A stretch of 64,000 bases of DNA from Diaminobutyricibacter sp049994905 (GCF_049994905.1 NZ_CP188258.1:2790001-2854000), one strand, 5' to 3'; positions 33,724 through 42,931 are shown, counted from the first letter of the stretch. Translations and numbers: made by a program. Notes: generated from the letters alone by a model not told the origin.

Positions 33724-35076
33724 ATGAAGAAGCTTCACCTCGCTGGAGCGATTGCTGTGGCGACCGGATTGGCCCTGGGCCTCGCAGCCTGCGCGCCAGG
33801 CGGGCCCACGGCGGCCGGCTCTACCCACGCGGTCTCGAAAGACGTGTCCGGTAAGGACGTCACGCTCAAGATCCTCGACTTCTGGCAGAACGACGAAGGC
33901 AAATGGATGGACGCCGTCGTCAAGGACTTCGAGAAGCAGCACCCGAACATCACGATCAAGCGCACCACCCAGGACTGGGGCCAGGTGATGAACACGGTCA
34001 ACCTGCGTCTCGCCGACCCGAACGGACCGGACATCGCGCTGGTCAACAACGGCTGGCAGTCGATGGGAACCCTTGCCAAGGGCGGCCGGATCCTGAACCT
34101 CGACGCGTACTCGAAGCTCTACGGCTGGGACAAGGAGATCCCCAACACCATCGCGCGTCAGAGTGAGTTCACCCCTGACGGCAAGGCGATGGGCACGGGC
34201 TCACTCTTCGCCACCCCGGCGGCGCGTTCGTCGCTGATCGGGCTCTACTACAACAAGGCGATCCTCGATCAGCTCGGGCTGCCCGTGCCGACCACCCTGG
34301 CCGAGTTCGAGAGCGACGCGGCGGCGGTCAAGGCGGCGGGCAAAGTTCCGATCTCGTATGGCTCGCTCGACAAGGGGTCGGCGACGGCGATGCTGTTCGC
34401 GACGCAGAACCTGTACGCATCGGCTGACAAGATCGGCAACTTCGTCTACTCGAGCGGAAACGTCCCGATCAAGGACACCGGCATGGTCCAGGCTGCGACC
34501 GATGTGAAGAAGTGGGCGAACAGCGGCTGGTTGACGCCGAACTTCGCGGGCGTCCAGTACGCGGACGCGCAGAATGAATTCGTCTCCGGCAAGGCGGCCT
34601 TCCGCTTCGAGTACACCGGTTCGCTGGTCTTCAGCGAAGCGCAGAAGCAGACCTTCGGCTACGTGCAGCTGCCCCAGGTCGATGGCGGCAAGGTCGTCGG
34701 CACCGGTGCATCCGCCGCCAACCTGGCGATCTCATCCAAGTCGAAGAACCCGGATGCGGCTGCCGCATTCCTGGACTTCATGGCTAGCAAGACTGCGGCC
34801 CAGGAGGCTGTGAATCACGGCTTCCTGCCGCTCCTGCACACCGGCCTGACCATCCCGACCGGCAACCCGGAGTTGGCGAGCGAGATCAAGGGCCAGCAGT
34901 CACTCGACAAGGGCAACGGCTACGTGCCCTACTTCGACTGGTCCACGCCGACCATGCTCGACACCATCGGTGGCCAGCTGCAGCAGCTCTATGCAGGTCA
35001 GGTCACGCCGCAGCAGCTCTCGGATGCCGGTCAGAAGGACTACGACGCCTTCCAGGCGCAGCTGGCGAAGGGCTGA
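33724..35076 (+). CDS. Extracellular sugar-binding lipoprotein of an ABC importer
   Basis: 450 aa. MKKLHLAGAIAVATGLALGLAAC ends in a lipobox (GLAAC). Family-1 solute-binding protein motifs follow: VTLKILDFWQNDEGKWMDAVVKDFEKQHPNI and FVSGKAAFRFEYTGSL. AAAGGAG precedes the ATG. It is the first gene of the importer operon. Ligand probably an oligosaccharide or amino-sugar, inferred from the downstream enzymes. Confidence 0.9.
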   Translation: MKKLHLAGAIAVATGLALGLAACAPGGPTAAGSTHAVSKDVSGKDVTLKILDFWQNDEGKWMDAVVKDFEKQHPNITIKRTTQDWGQVMNTVNLRLADPNGPDIALVNNGWQSMGTLAKGGRILNLDAYSKLYGWDKEIPNTIARQSEFTPDGKAMGTGSLFATPAARSSLIGLYYNKAILDQLGLPVPTTLAEFESDAAAVKAAGKVPISYGSLDKGSATAMLFATQNLYASADKIGNFVYSSGNVPIKDTGMVQAATDVKKWANSGWLTPNFAGVQYADAQNEFVSGKAAFRFEYTGSLVFSEAQKQTFGYVQLPQVDGGKVVGTGASAANLAISSKSKNPDAAAAFLDFMASKTAAQEAVNHGFLPLLHTGLTIPTGNPELASEIKGQQSLDKGNGYVPYFDWSTPTMLDTIGGQLQQLYAGQVTPQQLSDAGQKDYDAFQAQLAKG

Positions 35077-35080
35077 GACC

Positions 35081-36055
35081 ATGACGTTGTCCGATCTGGT
35101 GCAGCGGCAGGAGACTCCTGCCGCTGCACCAGCGGCAGACCGTAAAGCCGGCGGCCCGTCCAAGCGGAGGCACAAGCTGTCGCCGCTCGTGCGGCGGCGC
35201 CGCTGGCTCGGCCTGGCGTTCGCGGCTCCGGCGCTCGTGTTCTACGGGTTCGTCGTGATCGTCCCCATCCTCCAGAGCCTGAACTACTCGTTGTACAGCT
35301 GGGACGGCGTCAGCGCCGCCCGCTGGATGGGCCTCAGCAACTACGTGTCGTTCTTCACGGACCCGGCTCTTCTCGAGTCGCTCGGTCACGTGCTCGTCCT
35401 CGTGGTGTTCTTCTCTCTCATCCCGATCGCGCTCGGACTCATCTCCGCAGCGCTGCTCGGCCGCGGAAGAACGGCGGGCAGTGGTGTGTACCGCTGGCTG
35501 CTCTTTCTGCCGCAGGTGCTGACGAGCGTCGTCGTCGCCGTGATCTGGAAGCGCATCTACGGGCCGGACGGCCCCCTCAACTCCGCCCTGCGCGCCGTGG
35601 GTCTCGGAGACCTGGCGAAGAACTGGCTGGGTGACTTCACCTGGGCGCTTCCGTCGCTCGGCGTGATCGGAACCTGGACGGCGCTGGGCCTCTGCATGGT
35701 GCTCTTCGTCGCCGGCGTCGCCGCCATTCCGAACGAGCTGTTCGAACAGGCGAGGATCGACGGGGCCGGACCGATCCGGGAGTTCATCTCGATCACCCTC
35801 CCCAGCCTCAAGGGTCAGGTCGCCGTCGCGCTGACGCTCACCATCACCGGGGCACTGAGAGCGTTCGACCTTGTCTGGGTGACCACGCAGGGCGGGCCCG
35901 GCACCTCCACCACGACCCCTGCCCTGCTGCTCTACCGCAAGGCGTTCCTGAACCCCGACGTCGGAATGGCCGCAGCGATCGGCATCATCATCGCCATCGT
36001 CTGCCTTCTCGTCGCCTTGATCATCACCCGACTTTCCGAGGAGAAGAACGCATGA
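35081..36055 (+). CDS. Sugar ABC transporter permease (MalF type)
   Basis: 324 aa from ATG 35081, 4 bp after the binding-protein stop. Cytoplasmic basic N-terminus (KRRHKLSPLVRRRRW), six membrane segments, EAA loop NELFEQARIDGAGPIREFISITLPSLKGQ. Overlaps the next permease by 4 bp. Confidence 0.92.
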   Translation: MTLSDLVQRQETPAAAPAADRKAGGPSKRRHKLSPLVRRRRWLGLAFAAPALVFYGFVVIVPILQSLNYSLYSWDGVSAARWMGLSNYVSFFTDPALLESLGHVLVLVVFFSLIPIALGLISAALLGRGRTAGSGVYRWLLFLPQVLTSVVVAVIWKRIYGPDGPLNSALRAVGLGDLAKNWLGDFTWALPSLGVIGTWTALGLCMVLFVAGVAAIPNELFEQARIDGAGPIREFISITLPSLKGQVAVALTLTITGALRAFDLVWVTTQGGPGTSTTTPALLLYRKAFLNPDVGMAAAIGIIIAIVCLLVALIITRLSEEKNA

Positions 36056-36864
36056 TCTCCCGTGCAGAGCGTCTGCTGAACCACAGCGTCCTCATCCTGG
36101 TCTCGCTGTTCGTGTTGTTTCCGGTCGTCTGGTTCCTGTTCACGGCCCTCAGCCCGGATCGCAGCGGCCAGATCGATCTTTTCCGCCCGCAGTTCGGCAA
36201 CTTCATCACCGCGTGGAACGAAGGCGGATTCGGATCGGCGATGTTGGCGTCCGCCGTCATCACCCTCGGTGCCGTCGTCGGCCAGACCGTCCTCGCCGTC
36301 CTCTCGGGGTTCGCGTTCGGTGTGCTCGGGGTCGTCGGCCAGAAGGTGATCTTCCCGCTGGTGCTGTTCGGACTGATGATCTCTGCCGAAGTCTTCATCA
36401 TCCCGCTCTACTACACGTTCCAATCGATGGGTCTCACGAACACATGGCTCGGCCTCATCATCAGCCAGATCGGCATGGGCGTGCCGTTCGGTGCGTTCTG
36501 GATGCGCGCGACCTTCCGCGCGGTTCCGCCGTCGCTCATAGAGGCGGCCCAGATGGACGGCGCCCGGTCGTGGCGGGTCCTCTGGCAGATCCTGATGCCG
36601 ATCTCGCGGCCCGCGGTGCTGACACTCGCGCTGCTGTCGTTCATGTGGACGTGGAACGACTTCTTCCTCTCGCTGGTCTTCATCGCCGACCCGTCTATCC
36701 AGCCGGCAACCCTGGCACTCGGTGTCTTCCAGGGCAAGAACACCCTCGACGTGAACCTGCTGGCTGCCGGCTCACTGATCGTCGCGATCCCCGTGCTCAT
36801 CCTCTACGTGTTCTTCCAGCGCCACTTCATCAGCGGCGTACTCAACGGCGCGATCAAGGAGTGA
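36052..36864 (+). CDS. Sugar ABC transporter permease (MalG type)
   Basis: 270 aa, six membrane segments, EAA loop PSLIEAAQMDGARSWRVLWQILMPISRPA, and FFQRHFISGVLNGAIKE at the end, typical of CUT1 MalG-type permeases. It pairs with the preceding permease; the ATPase must be encoded elsewhere. Confidence 0.93.
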   Translation: MISRAERLLNHSVLILVSLFVLFPVVWFLFTALSPDRSGQIDLFRPQFGNFITAWNEGGFGSAMLASAVITLGAVVGQTVLAVLSGFAFGVLGVVGQKVIFPLVLFGLMISAEVFIIPLYYTFQSMGLTNTWLGLIISQIGMGVPFGAFWMRATFRAVPPSLIEAAQMDGARSWRVLWQILMPISRPAVLTLALLSFMWTWNDFFLSLVFIADPSIQPATLALGVFQGKNTLDVNLLAAGSLIVAIPVLILYVFFQRHFISGVLNGAIKE

Positions 36865-36910
36865 GCTGACTCGCTCAGCCCGCCCGCCGTTCCCCAGACA
36901 AGGAGTCCCT

Positions 36911-37717
36911 ATGCGCATCGCGCCCGAAATCCTCGAGACCCCCGACGATGTCGGCCTCGCGGCCGCCGAACAGATCGCCGACGCGATCGCTGCGTCGACG
37001 GCTGCCGGGCGGATGTTCGTGCTCGGCTGCCCGACCGGCCGGAGTCCGCTACCCACCTATGAACAGCTGGCAAGACTCGTCGGCGAACGCGACCTCGACC
37101 TCAGCAACGTGGTGATCGCCCTGATGGACGAGTACGTGGAGCAGTTCGACGGCGAGTACCGTGCTGTCGATCCCGCGCTCAAACACAGTTGCGTCGGATA
37201 CGGGGAGCGCGACATCCGCGACCGCCTGAACGCCGGAGCGCGACCGGAGCACCGCATCCCAGCCCAGAACCTCTGGTACCCCGACCCGCGCGCAGCCGAC
37301 GGCGAATACGACCGGAGGCTGAAAGAGGCGGGCGGCATCGACATCTTCCTCCTCGCATCCGGCGCCTCCGACGGCCACATTGCCCTCAACCCCGTCGGCT
37401 CGGGCGCGAACACCATCACCCGCGTCGTCGCGCTCGGAGACGACACCCGGCGCGACAACCTCGGCACGTTTCCGACGCTGCGAAGCCTGGACGAGGCACC
37501 CCGCCACGGCGTGACAGTCGGGATCGGCACCATCCGCGCCCTCGCCCGCTCGGTGATCATGGTGGTCACCGGCGAGCACAAGCAGTCGACCGTTCGCAGG
37601 CTGGCGGCGGCCGACACGTACGAGCCCGACTGGCCGGCCACAGTGCTCACGCAGTGCGATTCGCCCCGCTTCCTCGTAGACCGCAGCGCCGCCGCACTGC
37701 TGCAGACCGCCCTCTGA
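36911..37717 (+). CDS. Glucosamine-6-phosphate isomerase / 6-phosphogluconolactonase family protein
   Basis: 268 aa. D73-E74-Y75 in ALMDEYVEQFDGEY and D154/H156 in GASDGHIALNP align with the NagB active site (MDEY and DGHIAFNE). The catalytic Glu five residues after the His is Pro161 here. The sugar-phosphate loop LGCPTGRSPLPTYEQL is kept. It may be an isomerase or deaminase acting on another amino-sugar or keto-sugar phosphate rather than a true NagB. Located between importer and GH3 genes; AAGGAG precedes the ATG. Confidence 0.8.
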   Translation: MRIAPEILETPDDVGLAAAEQIADAIAASTAAGRMFVLGCPTGRSPLPTYEQLARLVGERDLDLSNVVIALMDEYVEQFDGEYRAVDPALKHSCVGYGERDIRDRLNAGARPEHRIPAQNLWYPDPRAADGEYDRRLKEAGGIDIFLLASGASDGHIALNPVGSGANTITRVVALGDDTRRDNLGTFPTLRSLDEAPRHGVTVGIGTIRALARSVIMVVTGEHKQSTVRRLAAADTYEPDWPATVLTQCDSPRFLVDRSAAALLQTAL

Positions 37718-37745
37718 TCCACTTCGTTCCGAAAGGAATCACCCC

Positions 37746-40106
37746 ATGCATGTCCCCCCGTTCGACGTCGACGACGTCCTCGAGGCGCTGACCCTCGAAG
37801 AAAAGGCGTCGCTGCTCTCCGGTGTCGACGACTGGTTCACCCAGACCATCGACCGCCCCGGGCTGCCTGCCGCAGTCCCCGCAATCGAAGTCGGCGACGG
37901 GCCGCACGGACTGCGCAAAGAGACCGGTGTCGACATGGTCTGGGTGCCGGCGACCGGGTTCCCCACGGCATCCGCGATGGGCGCATCCTGGGACAGGAAC
38001 CTGGTGCGCAGGGTGGCCGCAGCGATCGGCGAAGAAGCTCGGGCCGAAGGAGTTCAGGTCGTGCTCGGACCCGGCGTGAACATGAAGCGCTCGCCGCTGG
38101 GCGGCCGCAACTTCGAATACTTCTCTGAAGACCCGATGCATTCGGGCGAGCTCGGCGCCGCGTACGTCGAGGGCATGCAGTCGACCGGCGTCGGAACGTC
38201 GCTGAAGCACTTCGCGGCGAACAACCAGGAGATCGAGCGCACCCGGATCTCGGTGATCGCCGATGAGCGCACGCTCAGGGAGGTATATCTCGCCGCCTTC
38301 GAACGCGTCGTCCGCCGTGCCGAACCGTGGACGGTCATGTGCTCGTACAACCGAATCCTCGGCGTGCATGCGTCGGAGAACCGCTGGCTCCTGACCGAGG
38401 TGCTGCGCGATGACTGGGGATACCAGGGCGCCGTCGTCTCCGACTGGAACGCCGTGCACAACCGCGTCGCCGCGGTGCGAGCAGGCCTCGACCTCGAGAT
38501 GCCGGGCACGCAGGGGCAGACGGATGCGGAGATCGTCGCCGCCGTGAGGGAAGGCTCGCTCGACGAGTCCATCGTCGATGACGCTGCACGGCGTGTGCTG
38601 ACACTGGTCGCCCGGACATACCCGGGAGCCGATCAGGTCGACGGGTCCGTGATGGCCCTCGGTCACGTTGCGGGCGACCGGCTCACGCCGGCGCAACTGT
38701 CCGAGTTGCGCGCCGACGAGCACCACGCCCTTGCCAGGGAGGCGGCGGCCGCGTGCGTCACTCTGCTGCGCAACGAGGTGGCCGCATCATCGGGCGACGC
38801 CGTGCTGCCCCTGGCAGAGCGCGGAGGCTCCATCGCGGTGATCGGCGCCTTCGCCGAGCACGCCCGCATCCAGGGCGGCGGATCGTCCGGGGTCGACCCG
38901 ACCTTCATCGACGTCCCGCTCGAAGAGATCCGCGCTATCGCAGGCGATCGGGTCGTCTCCGCCCCCGGCTACGTGTACGCGACGAAGAACGCCTACCAAG
39001 ATGACAACCTCGCCATCCTGGCCGCCCACGGAATCGCCCACGATGAGAGCAAACCGAAGGTAGCCAGGCGCTCGGCGACACTGGCGAAAGAACTGCAGCT
39101 CGCGGAAGCAGTGCAGCACGCGGGGCGCGGGCCGCTGTCGGAGACCGCCCGACGTCTCATCGAAGACGCGGTCGCGGTGGCGGAGCTGGCCGAGTCGATC
39201 GTCGTGTTCGCCGGCCTACCGCTCTCGTACGAGCAGGAGGCGAACGACAGGGACTCGCTGGATCTGCCCGCTGACCAGCTTGAATTGATCTCTCGGATGG
39301 CCGACGTGCGGGAGCGCACCGGCGCATCCCTGACCGTCGTGCTCTCAAACGGCACCCCGGTCTCGATGGATCCGTGGCACGACCGGGTCGACGCCATCGT
39401 CGAAGCGTGGCTGAGCGGCCAGGGAACGGGCCAGGCCGTCGCCAGGGTGCTGTTCGGGCGGGTGAATCCCTCCGGCAAGATCGCCGAGACCTTCCCGTTC
39501 GCAGTGGAGGACACCCCCGGCTTCCCCAACTGGGTCGGCGAACGCGGAACGGTGCTCTACGGCGAGGGCGTGTTCATCGGCTACCGCTGGTACGACGCGC
39601 TGAAACGTGCTGTGCGGTATCCCTTCGGGCACGGCCTGTCGTATACGACATTCGACTACCGGGATCTCGATGTCGACATTCTGGATGAGGAGACCGGCCG
39701 GGTGCGCGTGTCGTGCACGATCGTCAACACCGGCAAGCGCGCCGGCGACGAGATCGTGCAGCTCTACGTCGGCGATCCGGATGCGGAGGTGCAGCGACCG
39801 GTGCGCGAACTGCGCGGCTTCGAAAAGGTGAGCATCGATTCCGGCGCGTCCGTTCGGGTCGTGTTCGAGCTCGAGAACCGCGACTTCGCTTATTGGGATT
39901 CCGCCGCCGAGCGCGGGGACGGACGCAACGGTCTCTGGCGCCGAGAGGGTGGCGAGTTCCGCATCGAGGTCGGGGCGTCCTCGAACGACATCCGTCTCGC
40001 GAGCGCGATCGAGCTCCCCGACGATGCGTCCATCCCGGCGCTGGTGCCCGACGCCGAACTCATCGACATCGCCGCATCCCGATTCGTCCAGGGACACGCA
40101 GGCTGA
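37746..40106 (+). CDS. GH3 beta-glycosidase
   Basis: 786 aa, no signal peptide. The N-terminal barrel carries KH (154-155) in LKHFAANNQE and the nucleophile D233 in GAVVSDWNAVHN. The second alpha/beta domain follows with VIVFAGLPLSYEQEANDRDSLDLP, then a C-terminal fibronectin-III-like domain (CTIVNTGKRAGDEIVQLYVGDP). This is the beta-glucosidase type, not the short NagZ type. It should hydrolyse imported beta-glycosides. Confidence 0.92.
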   Translation: MHVPPFDVDDVLEALTLEEKASLLSGVDDWFTQTIDRPGLPAAVPAIEVGDGPHGLRKETGVDMVWVPATGFPTASAMGASWDRNLVRRVAAAIGEEARAEGVQVVLGPGVNMKRSPLGGRNFEYFSEDPMHSGELGAAYVEGMQSTGVGTSLKHFAANNQEIERTRISVIADERTLREVYLAAFERVVRRAEPWTVMCSYNRILGVHASENRWLLTEVLRDDWGYQGAVVSDWNAVHNRVAAVRAGLDLEMPGTQGQTDAEIVAAVREGSLDESIVDDAARRVLTLVARTYPGADQVDGSVMALGHVAGDRLTPAQLSELRADEHHALAREAAAACVTLLRNEVAASSGDAVLPLAERGGSIAVIGAFAEHARIQGGGSSGVDPTFIDVPLEEIRAIAGDRVVSAPGYVYATKNAYQDDNLAILAAHGIAHDESKPKVARRSATLAKELQLAEAVQHAGRGPLSETARRLIEDAVAVAELAESIVVFAGLPLSYEQEANDRDSLDLPADQLELISRMADVRERTGASLTVVLSNGTPVSMDPWHDRVDAIVEAWLSGQGTGQAVARVLFGRVNPSGKIAETFPFAVEDTPGFPNWVGERGTVLYGEGVFIGYRWYDALKRAVRYPFGHGLSYTTFDYRDLDVDILDEETGRVRVSCTIVNTGKRAGDEIVQLYVGDPDAEVQRPVRELRGFEKVSIDSGASVRVVFELENRDFAYWDSAAERGDGRNGLWRREGGEFRIEVGASSNDIRLASAIELPDDASIPALVPDAELIDIAASRFVQGHAG

Positions 40107-40125
40107 TCACCATTCCACGGTGACA

Positions 40126-40265
40126 TCACGGGATCCAGGGCGCCTTGTGCTCCCCGGCGGTGTTGCGGAACGCGGTGAAGTCCTCCTCCGCTACCGTTCC
40201 GGCACTGCCGCCGTGCCATGCCATGTCACCAGTGAGGTGCTTCACGGCGTTCGCGTCATTGTGGT
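40126..40265 (-). pseudogene. Possible remnant of a SnoaL-like gene
   Basis: A minus-strand frame of about 45 codons without its own start reads NDANAVKHLTGDMAWHGG, then GTVAEEDFTAFRNTAGEH, ending at TGA 40126-40128. It looks like protein and faintly recalls SnoaL-like polyketide-cyclase folds (W-H-G-x-x-G-T-V). It follows the isochorismatase stop. Weak evidence only. Confidence 0.25.
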
Positions 40266-40272
40266 TGCACTC

Positions 40273-40875
40273 TCATTCCTTCATCAGACGGTCGATCACG
40301 ACGAGCTGTCGGATCGGTACGGCGGTGTCGAGTCGGATCCAGTCGCGCTGCAGTTCCGTGGCGACCGAGACCCAGCTCACTGGCTGGGCGCCGGCCGCCT
40401 CCATGCGCCGCAGCGCCGCGCGATGCGCTTCCTCCGACGTGCCGCCCACGGCGTCAACGACGGGATACACCTCGTAGCCCGCGCGCAGTGCGTCGAGTGT
40501 CGGGTACGTGAGGCACGCCTCGGTCCACAACGCCGAGATGATGAGCTTCCGCCGCCCGGTGGCCTCGACCGCGGCGCGGAACTCGACGTCCTCCCACGCG
40601 TTGATCTGGGTACGGTCGATTTCGGCGCTGTCGGCGAGCACGGCTTTCAGCTCGGGCACGGTCGGCGGCTGCCCGTTCGCGACGTTCACGGTGGACAGAA
40701 CGACAGGCAGCCTGAAGACTGTCGCGATCTGCGCAAGCGACACGGCGTTCCGCGTCATCAGGTCGCCATCCATGGAGCGGACGGCGCCCACCTGCGTGGG
40801 CTGGAAGTCGATGACGACGAGCGCCGAGTTCTCCGGCGTCAGCAGCGGATCGGTGAACTTAGGTGAATTGGCCAC
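40273..40875 (-). CDS. Isochorismatase-like cysteine hydrolase
   Basis: 200 aa. D23 in LVVIDFQPTQVG and C121 in LWTEACLTYPTL are two of the catalytic residues; the YcaC-like subgroup is suggested by RTQINAWEDVEFR. Reaction in this group is uncertain (amidohydrolase-like). The GTG start lies inside the upstream gene, overlapping by 17 bp, so the two are co-transcribed. Confidence 0.88.
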   Translation of the reverse strand: MANSPKFTDPLLTPENSALVVIDFQPTQVGAVRSMDGDLMTRNAVSLAQIATVFRLPVVLSTVNVANGQPPTVPELKAVLADSAEIDRTQINAWEDVEFRAAVEATGRRKLIISALWTEACLTYPTLDALRAGYEVYPVVDAVGGTSEEAHRAALRRMEAAGAQPVSWVSVATELQRDWIRLDTAVPIRQLVVIDRLMKE

Positions 40876-41155
40876 CGAACATTCTGACCACCCCCATGAT
40901 GCCAGCGATGATGGCGATCGAGCCGACCATCAGGGCGAGGATGGCTGACCAGCGTTCGCTCACATTGGTGCGGGCTCTGGCCGCATATCTCTCACCGAAG
41001 AGCTTCGTTCTGAGAGCGTTGTAGAAGCTTTCTACCTTCGCCGGACGGAGCAGGGAAGCAACACCGATCACGAGACAGAGAACACCCACCGCCAAGGTGG
41101 CCAAGTTCAAAGCAAGATCGCTCACCACGTAATCGTAGAGCGAAGCCCGTTCCAT
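40859..41155 (-). CDS. Small two-helix membrane protein
   Basis: 98 aa from ATG 41155: MERASLYDYVVSDLALN, first helix LATLAVGVLCLVIGVASLL, a basic loop with LRTKLFGERYAARART, second helix SAILALMVGSIAIIAGIMGVVRM. No known family. Overlaps the isochorismatase gene. The longer upstream frame contains low-complexity sequence and is rejected. Confidence 0.6.
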   Translation of the reverse strand: MERASLYDYVVSDLALNLATLAVGVLCLVIGVASLLRPAKVESFYNALRTKLFGERYAARARTNVSERWSAILALMVGSIAIIAGIMGVVRMFGGQFT

Positions 41156-41403
41156 CCGGGCACGCCAAGTTGTAGCATGCTTTGTAGCACGTGAGCTTTT
41201 CACCCGCTCTGAGGCCAAGGTCGAGGAACCCGGCAGGGTCAAGACCGAGGAGCCCTAGAAGTCGAGGCGGGAGAGACCGGGCAAGCAGACGCCCTTCGAG
41301 GAGCCTGACCAGGACCGCGAATCCAGGTGTGGGCCAAGGCGAGCAGAAGCGACATCCAAGCGCCAGCTATGGCGCGTCGTTTTCGCATCCCTCGGAGGCC
41401 ACT

Positions 41404-41715
41404 GTGCCAACCCTCAAGGAGCGGCGCGCGACGCTGCTCGACCAAGCCCAGACCATCATCAACTCCGCCAAGGCGGACGGTGACCGGCCTCTCGCCGACG
41501 ACGAGCGATGGGTGAGTTCGACTGGGAGGTCGACGGTGCGCCCGTCGATGCAGGCCGCTCCCAGGCGTGGGGAGTCCCGATCATCCCGGTCCCCGGCGTG
41601 GCCGCTGGCACCGCCTGGGCTCTCGGTGAACCAGGTGGTGTTCAGAGCCGAACTTCGATGTGCGCTTGATGCCCTCCGCCCGGTCGGTGTCGTCAAGATC
41701 ACCATCGGTCCGTGA
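41404..41715 (+). pseudogene. Collapsed HK97-type phage major capsid gene
   Basis: The first 35 codons (MPTLKERRATLLDQAQTII...) match the N-terminal coiled region of HK97 capsid proteins, and the last 29 (NQVVFRAELRCALDALRPVG...) match their C-terminus. Between them one other frame reads AWGVPIIPVPGVAAGTAWAL, a capsid C-domain stretch. So about two thirds of a usual capsid gene has been deleted and the rest frameshifted. GTG 41404 start. Confidence 0.7.
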
Positions 41716-41717
41716 TC

Positions 41718-42278
41718 ATGCTGCGCAAGGTTGGCCCCGCCGAGGTGAAGGCAGGGCCGGAGGCTGCACTGAAGGAACGCGAGTTCGTCGCGTACCCGTC
41801 CACATTCACCCGCACGCCCGACAGCTACGGCGAGGTGGTGAAGGCGGGTGCCTTCGCCAATACCATCGCCCAGTGGAAGGCGAGCGGAAACGTGATGCCC
41901 GGCCTCTTCGCGCACAGGATGGACGACCCCAGCATGTTCGTGGCAGGCGCTACCGACATGGGGGAACACGACCATGGCTGGTGGGTGCGGGGCGTCTTCG
42001 ATGCCACGCCCACCGCCCTGCAGGTCTACTCGTTGGTGAAGTCCAAGCGGCTGAGCCAGTTGAGCTTCGCGTACGACGTGATCGACCAGGGGAAGGTGAC
42101 AGTCGGCGACGGGGAGCAGGCCAACGAACTGCGAGATGTCCGGCTCCACGAGTTCTCCTTCGTCCCGATCTGTGCGAACTCCGACACGAGCGTGGTCGCC
42201 GTCAAGAGCACACCGACCAACCGTGCTGCCACGCAGACCCTGATCCTCAGGCTGGCGATCCTCAGCGCGCACCCCTAG
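41718..42278 (+). CDS. HK97 family phage prohead protease
   Basis: 186 aa from ATG 41718 (GTG 41712 also possible). FVAYPSTFTRTPDSYGEVVKAGAFANTIAQW, VMPGLFAHRMDDP and KRLSQLSFAYDVI are the herpesvirus-protease-like HK97 motifs with the His and Ser of the active site (AH, LSFAY). It would mature the capsid. It stands after the capsid remnant rather than before it and has no portal gene, so it is a prophage leftover. Confidence 0.85.
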   Translation: MLRKVGPAEVKAGPEAALKEREFVAYPSTFTRTPDSYGEVVKAGAFANTIAQWKASGNVMPGLFAHRMDDPSMFVAGATDMGEHDHGWWVRGVFDATPTALQVYSLVKSKRLSQLSFAYDVIDQGKVTVGDGEQANELRDVRLHEFSFVPICANSDTSVVAVKSTPTNRAATQTLILRLAILSAHP

Positions 42279-42343
42279 GCCGTGTCTCCCAACCGCGGCC
42301 GCGCTGGCGGGCCCTGTCTAGTGAACAGGGCAGGATAGTGTCC

Positions 42344-42931
42344 TCATCGCCGGGGTGGGTCTATGTACCGCTCCACGAGCAATGGGCGTTTGAATGGGTT
42401 CCTGAACACCACCCGCGCCAACACCAGTAGGGGTCCGTGCAGTTTCGTTTCGTGACCGAAGCTGTCCTGACGGCTCTGAGCCTTGACTGGACCTTCGGTG
42501 AACTGCGGGCCAAAGGAATATTCGACTTCCTTGATCTTGTCATCACTGAGCGGGCCGGTTCGGTGCTGTACCAACTGGACATTGACGGTCCACCAATTCC
42601 GGTCGTCGTCGCTGTTGCCGAGAGCGGGAGTAGCGGTGTGGGTGAGGAAGACGCCCTGTCGTCTCCGATACTCGTTCTCGCGAAGGAGGTCCCACTGGTC
42701 GGTGGTCCACGCACGGGCGTCGAGTCGTCTGAGCCGACGCTCGTCGTAGGCGATCATGACCCCCCCGACAACGATCAGACCGCCAGTGATCACCCAGCCG
42801 ACGGGATGTACCTCGCCCGCAGCAAAAGCTAGGGCGAGAACACCGCTGACGCCGGCTGCGGCGACCAACTCCGCGATCCGGCGTAACCCGGTATCGCGGG
42901 TCGAATCCAAGGGGCTGGGGTAGCGGTCCAT
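42344..42931 (-). CDS. Hypothetical protein with two membrane helices
   Basis: 195 aa. Two hydrophobic segments (AELVAAAGVSGVLALAFAAG and VGWVITGGLIVVGGVMIAY) are followed by a soluble domain of about 120 residues with LLRENEYRRRQGVFL, WWTVNVQLVQHRTGPLSDDKI and a C-terminal LVLARVVFRNPFKRPLLV. Family not recognised. It lies in the prophage debris and could be an accessory gene of the phage. Confidence 0.6.
   Translation of the reverse strand: MDRYPSPLDSTRDTGLRRIAELVAAAGVSGVLALAFAAGEVHPVGWVITGGLIVVGGVMIAYDERRLRRLDARAWTTDQWDLLRENEYRRRQGVFLTHTATPALGNSDDDRNWWTVNVQLVQHRTGPLSDDKIKEVEYSFGPQFTEGPVKAQSRQDSFGHETKLHGPLLVLARVVFRNPFKRPLLVERYIDPPRR

Noticed and set aside
41191..41715. Longer start for the capsid remnant frame
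   Set aside because: The region before GTG 41404 is Arg/Ser/Pro low-complexity and unlike capsid proteins; the family match begins exactly at the GTG.
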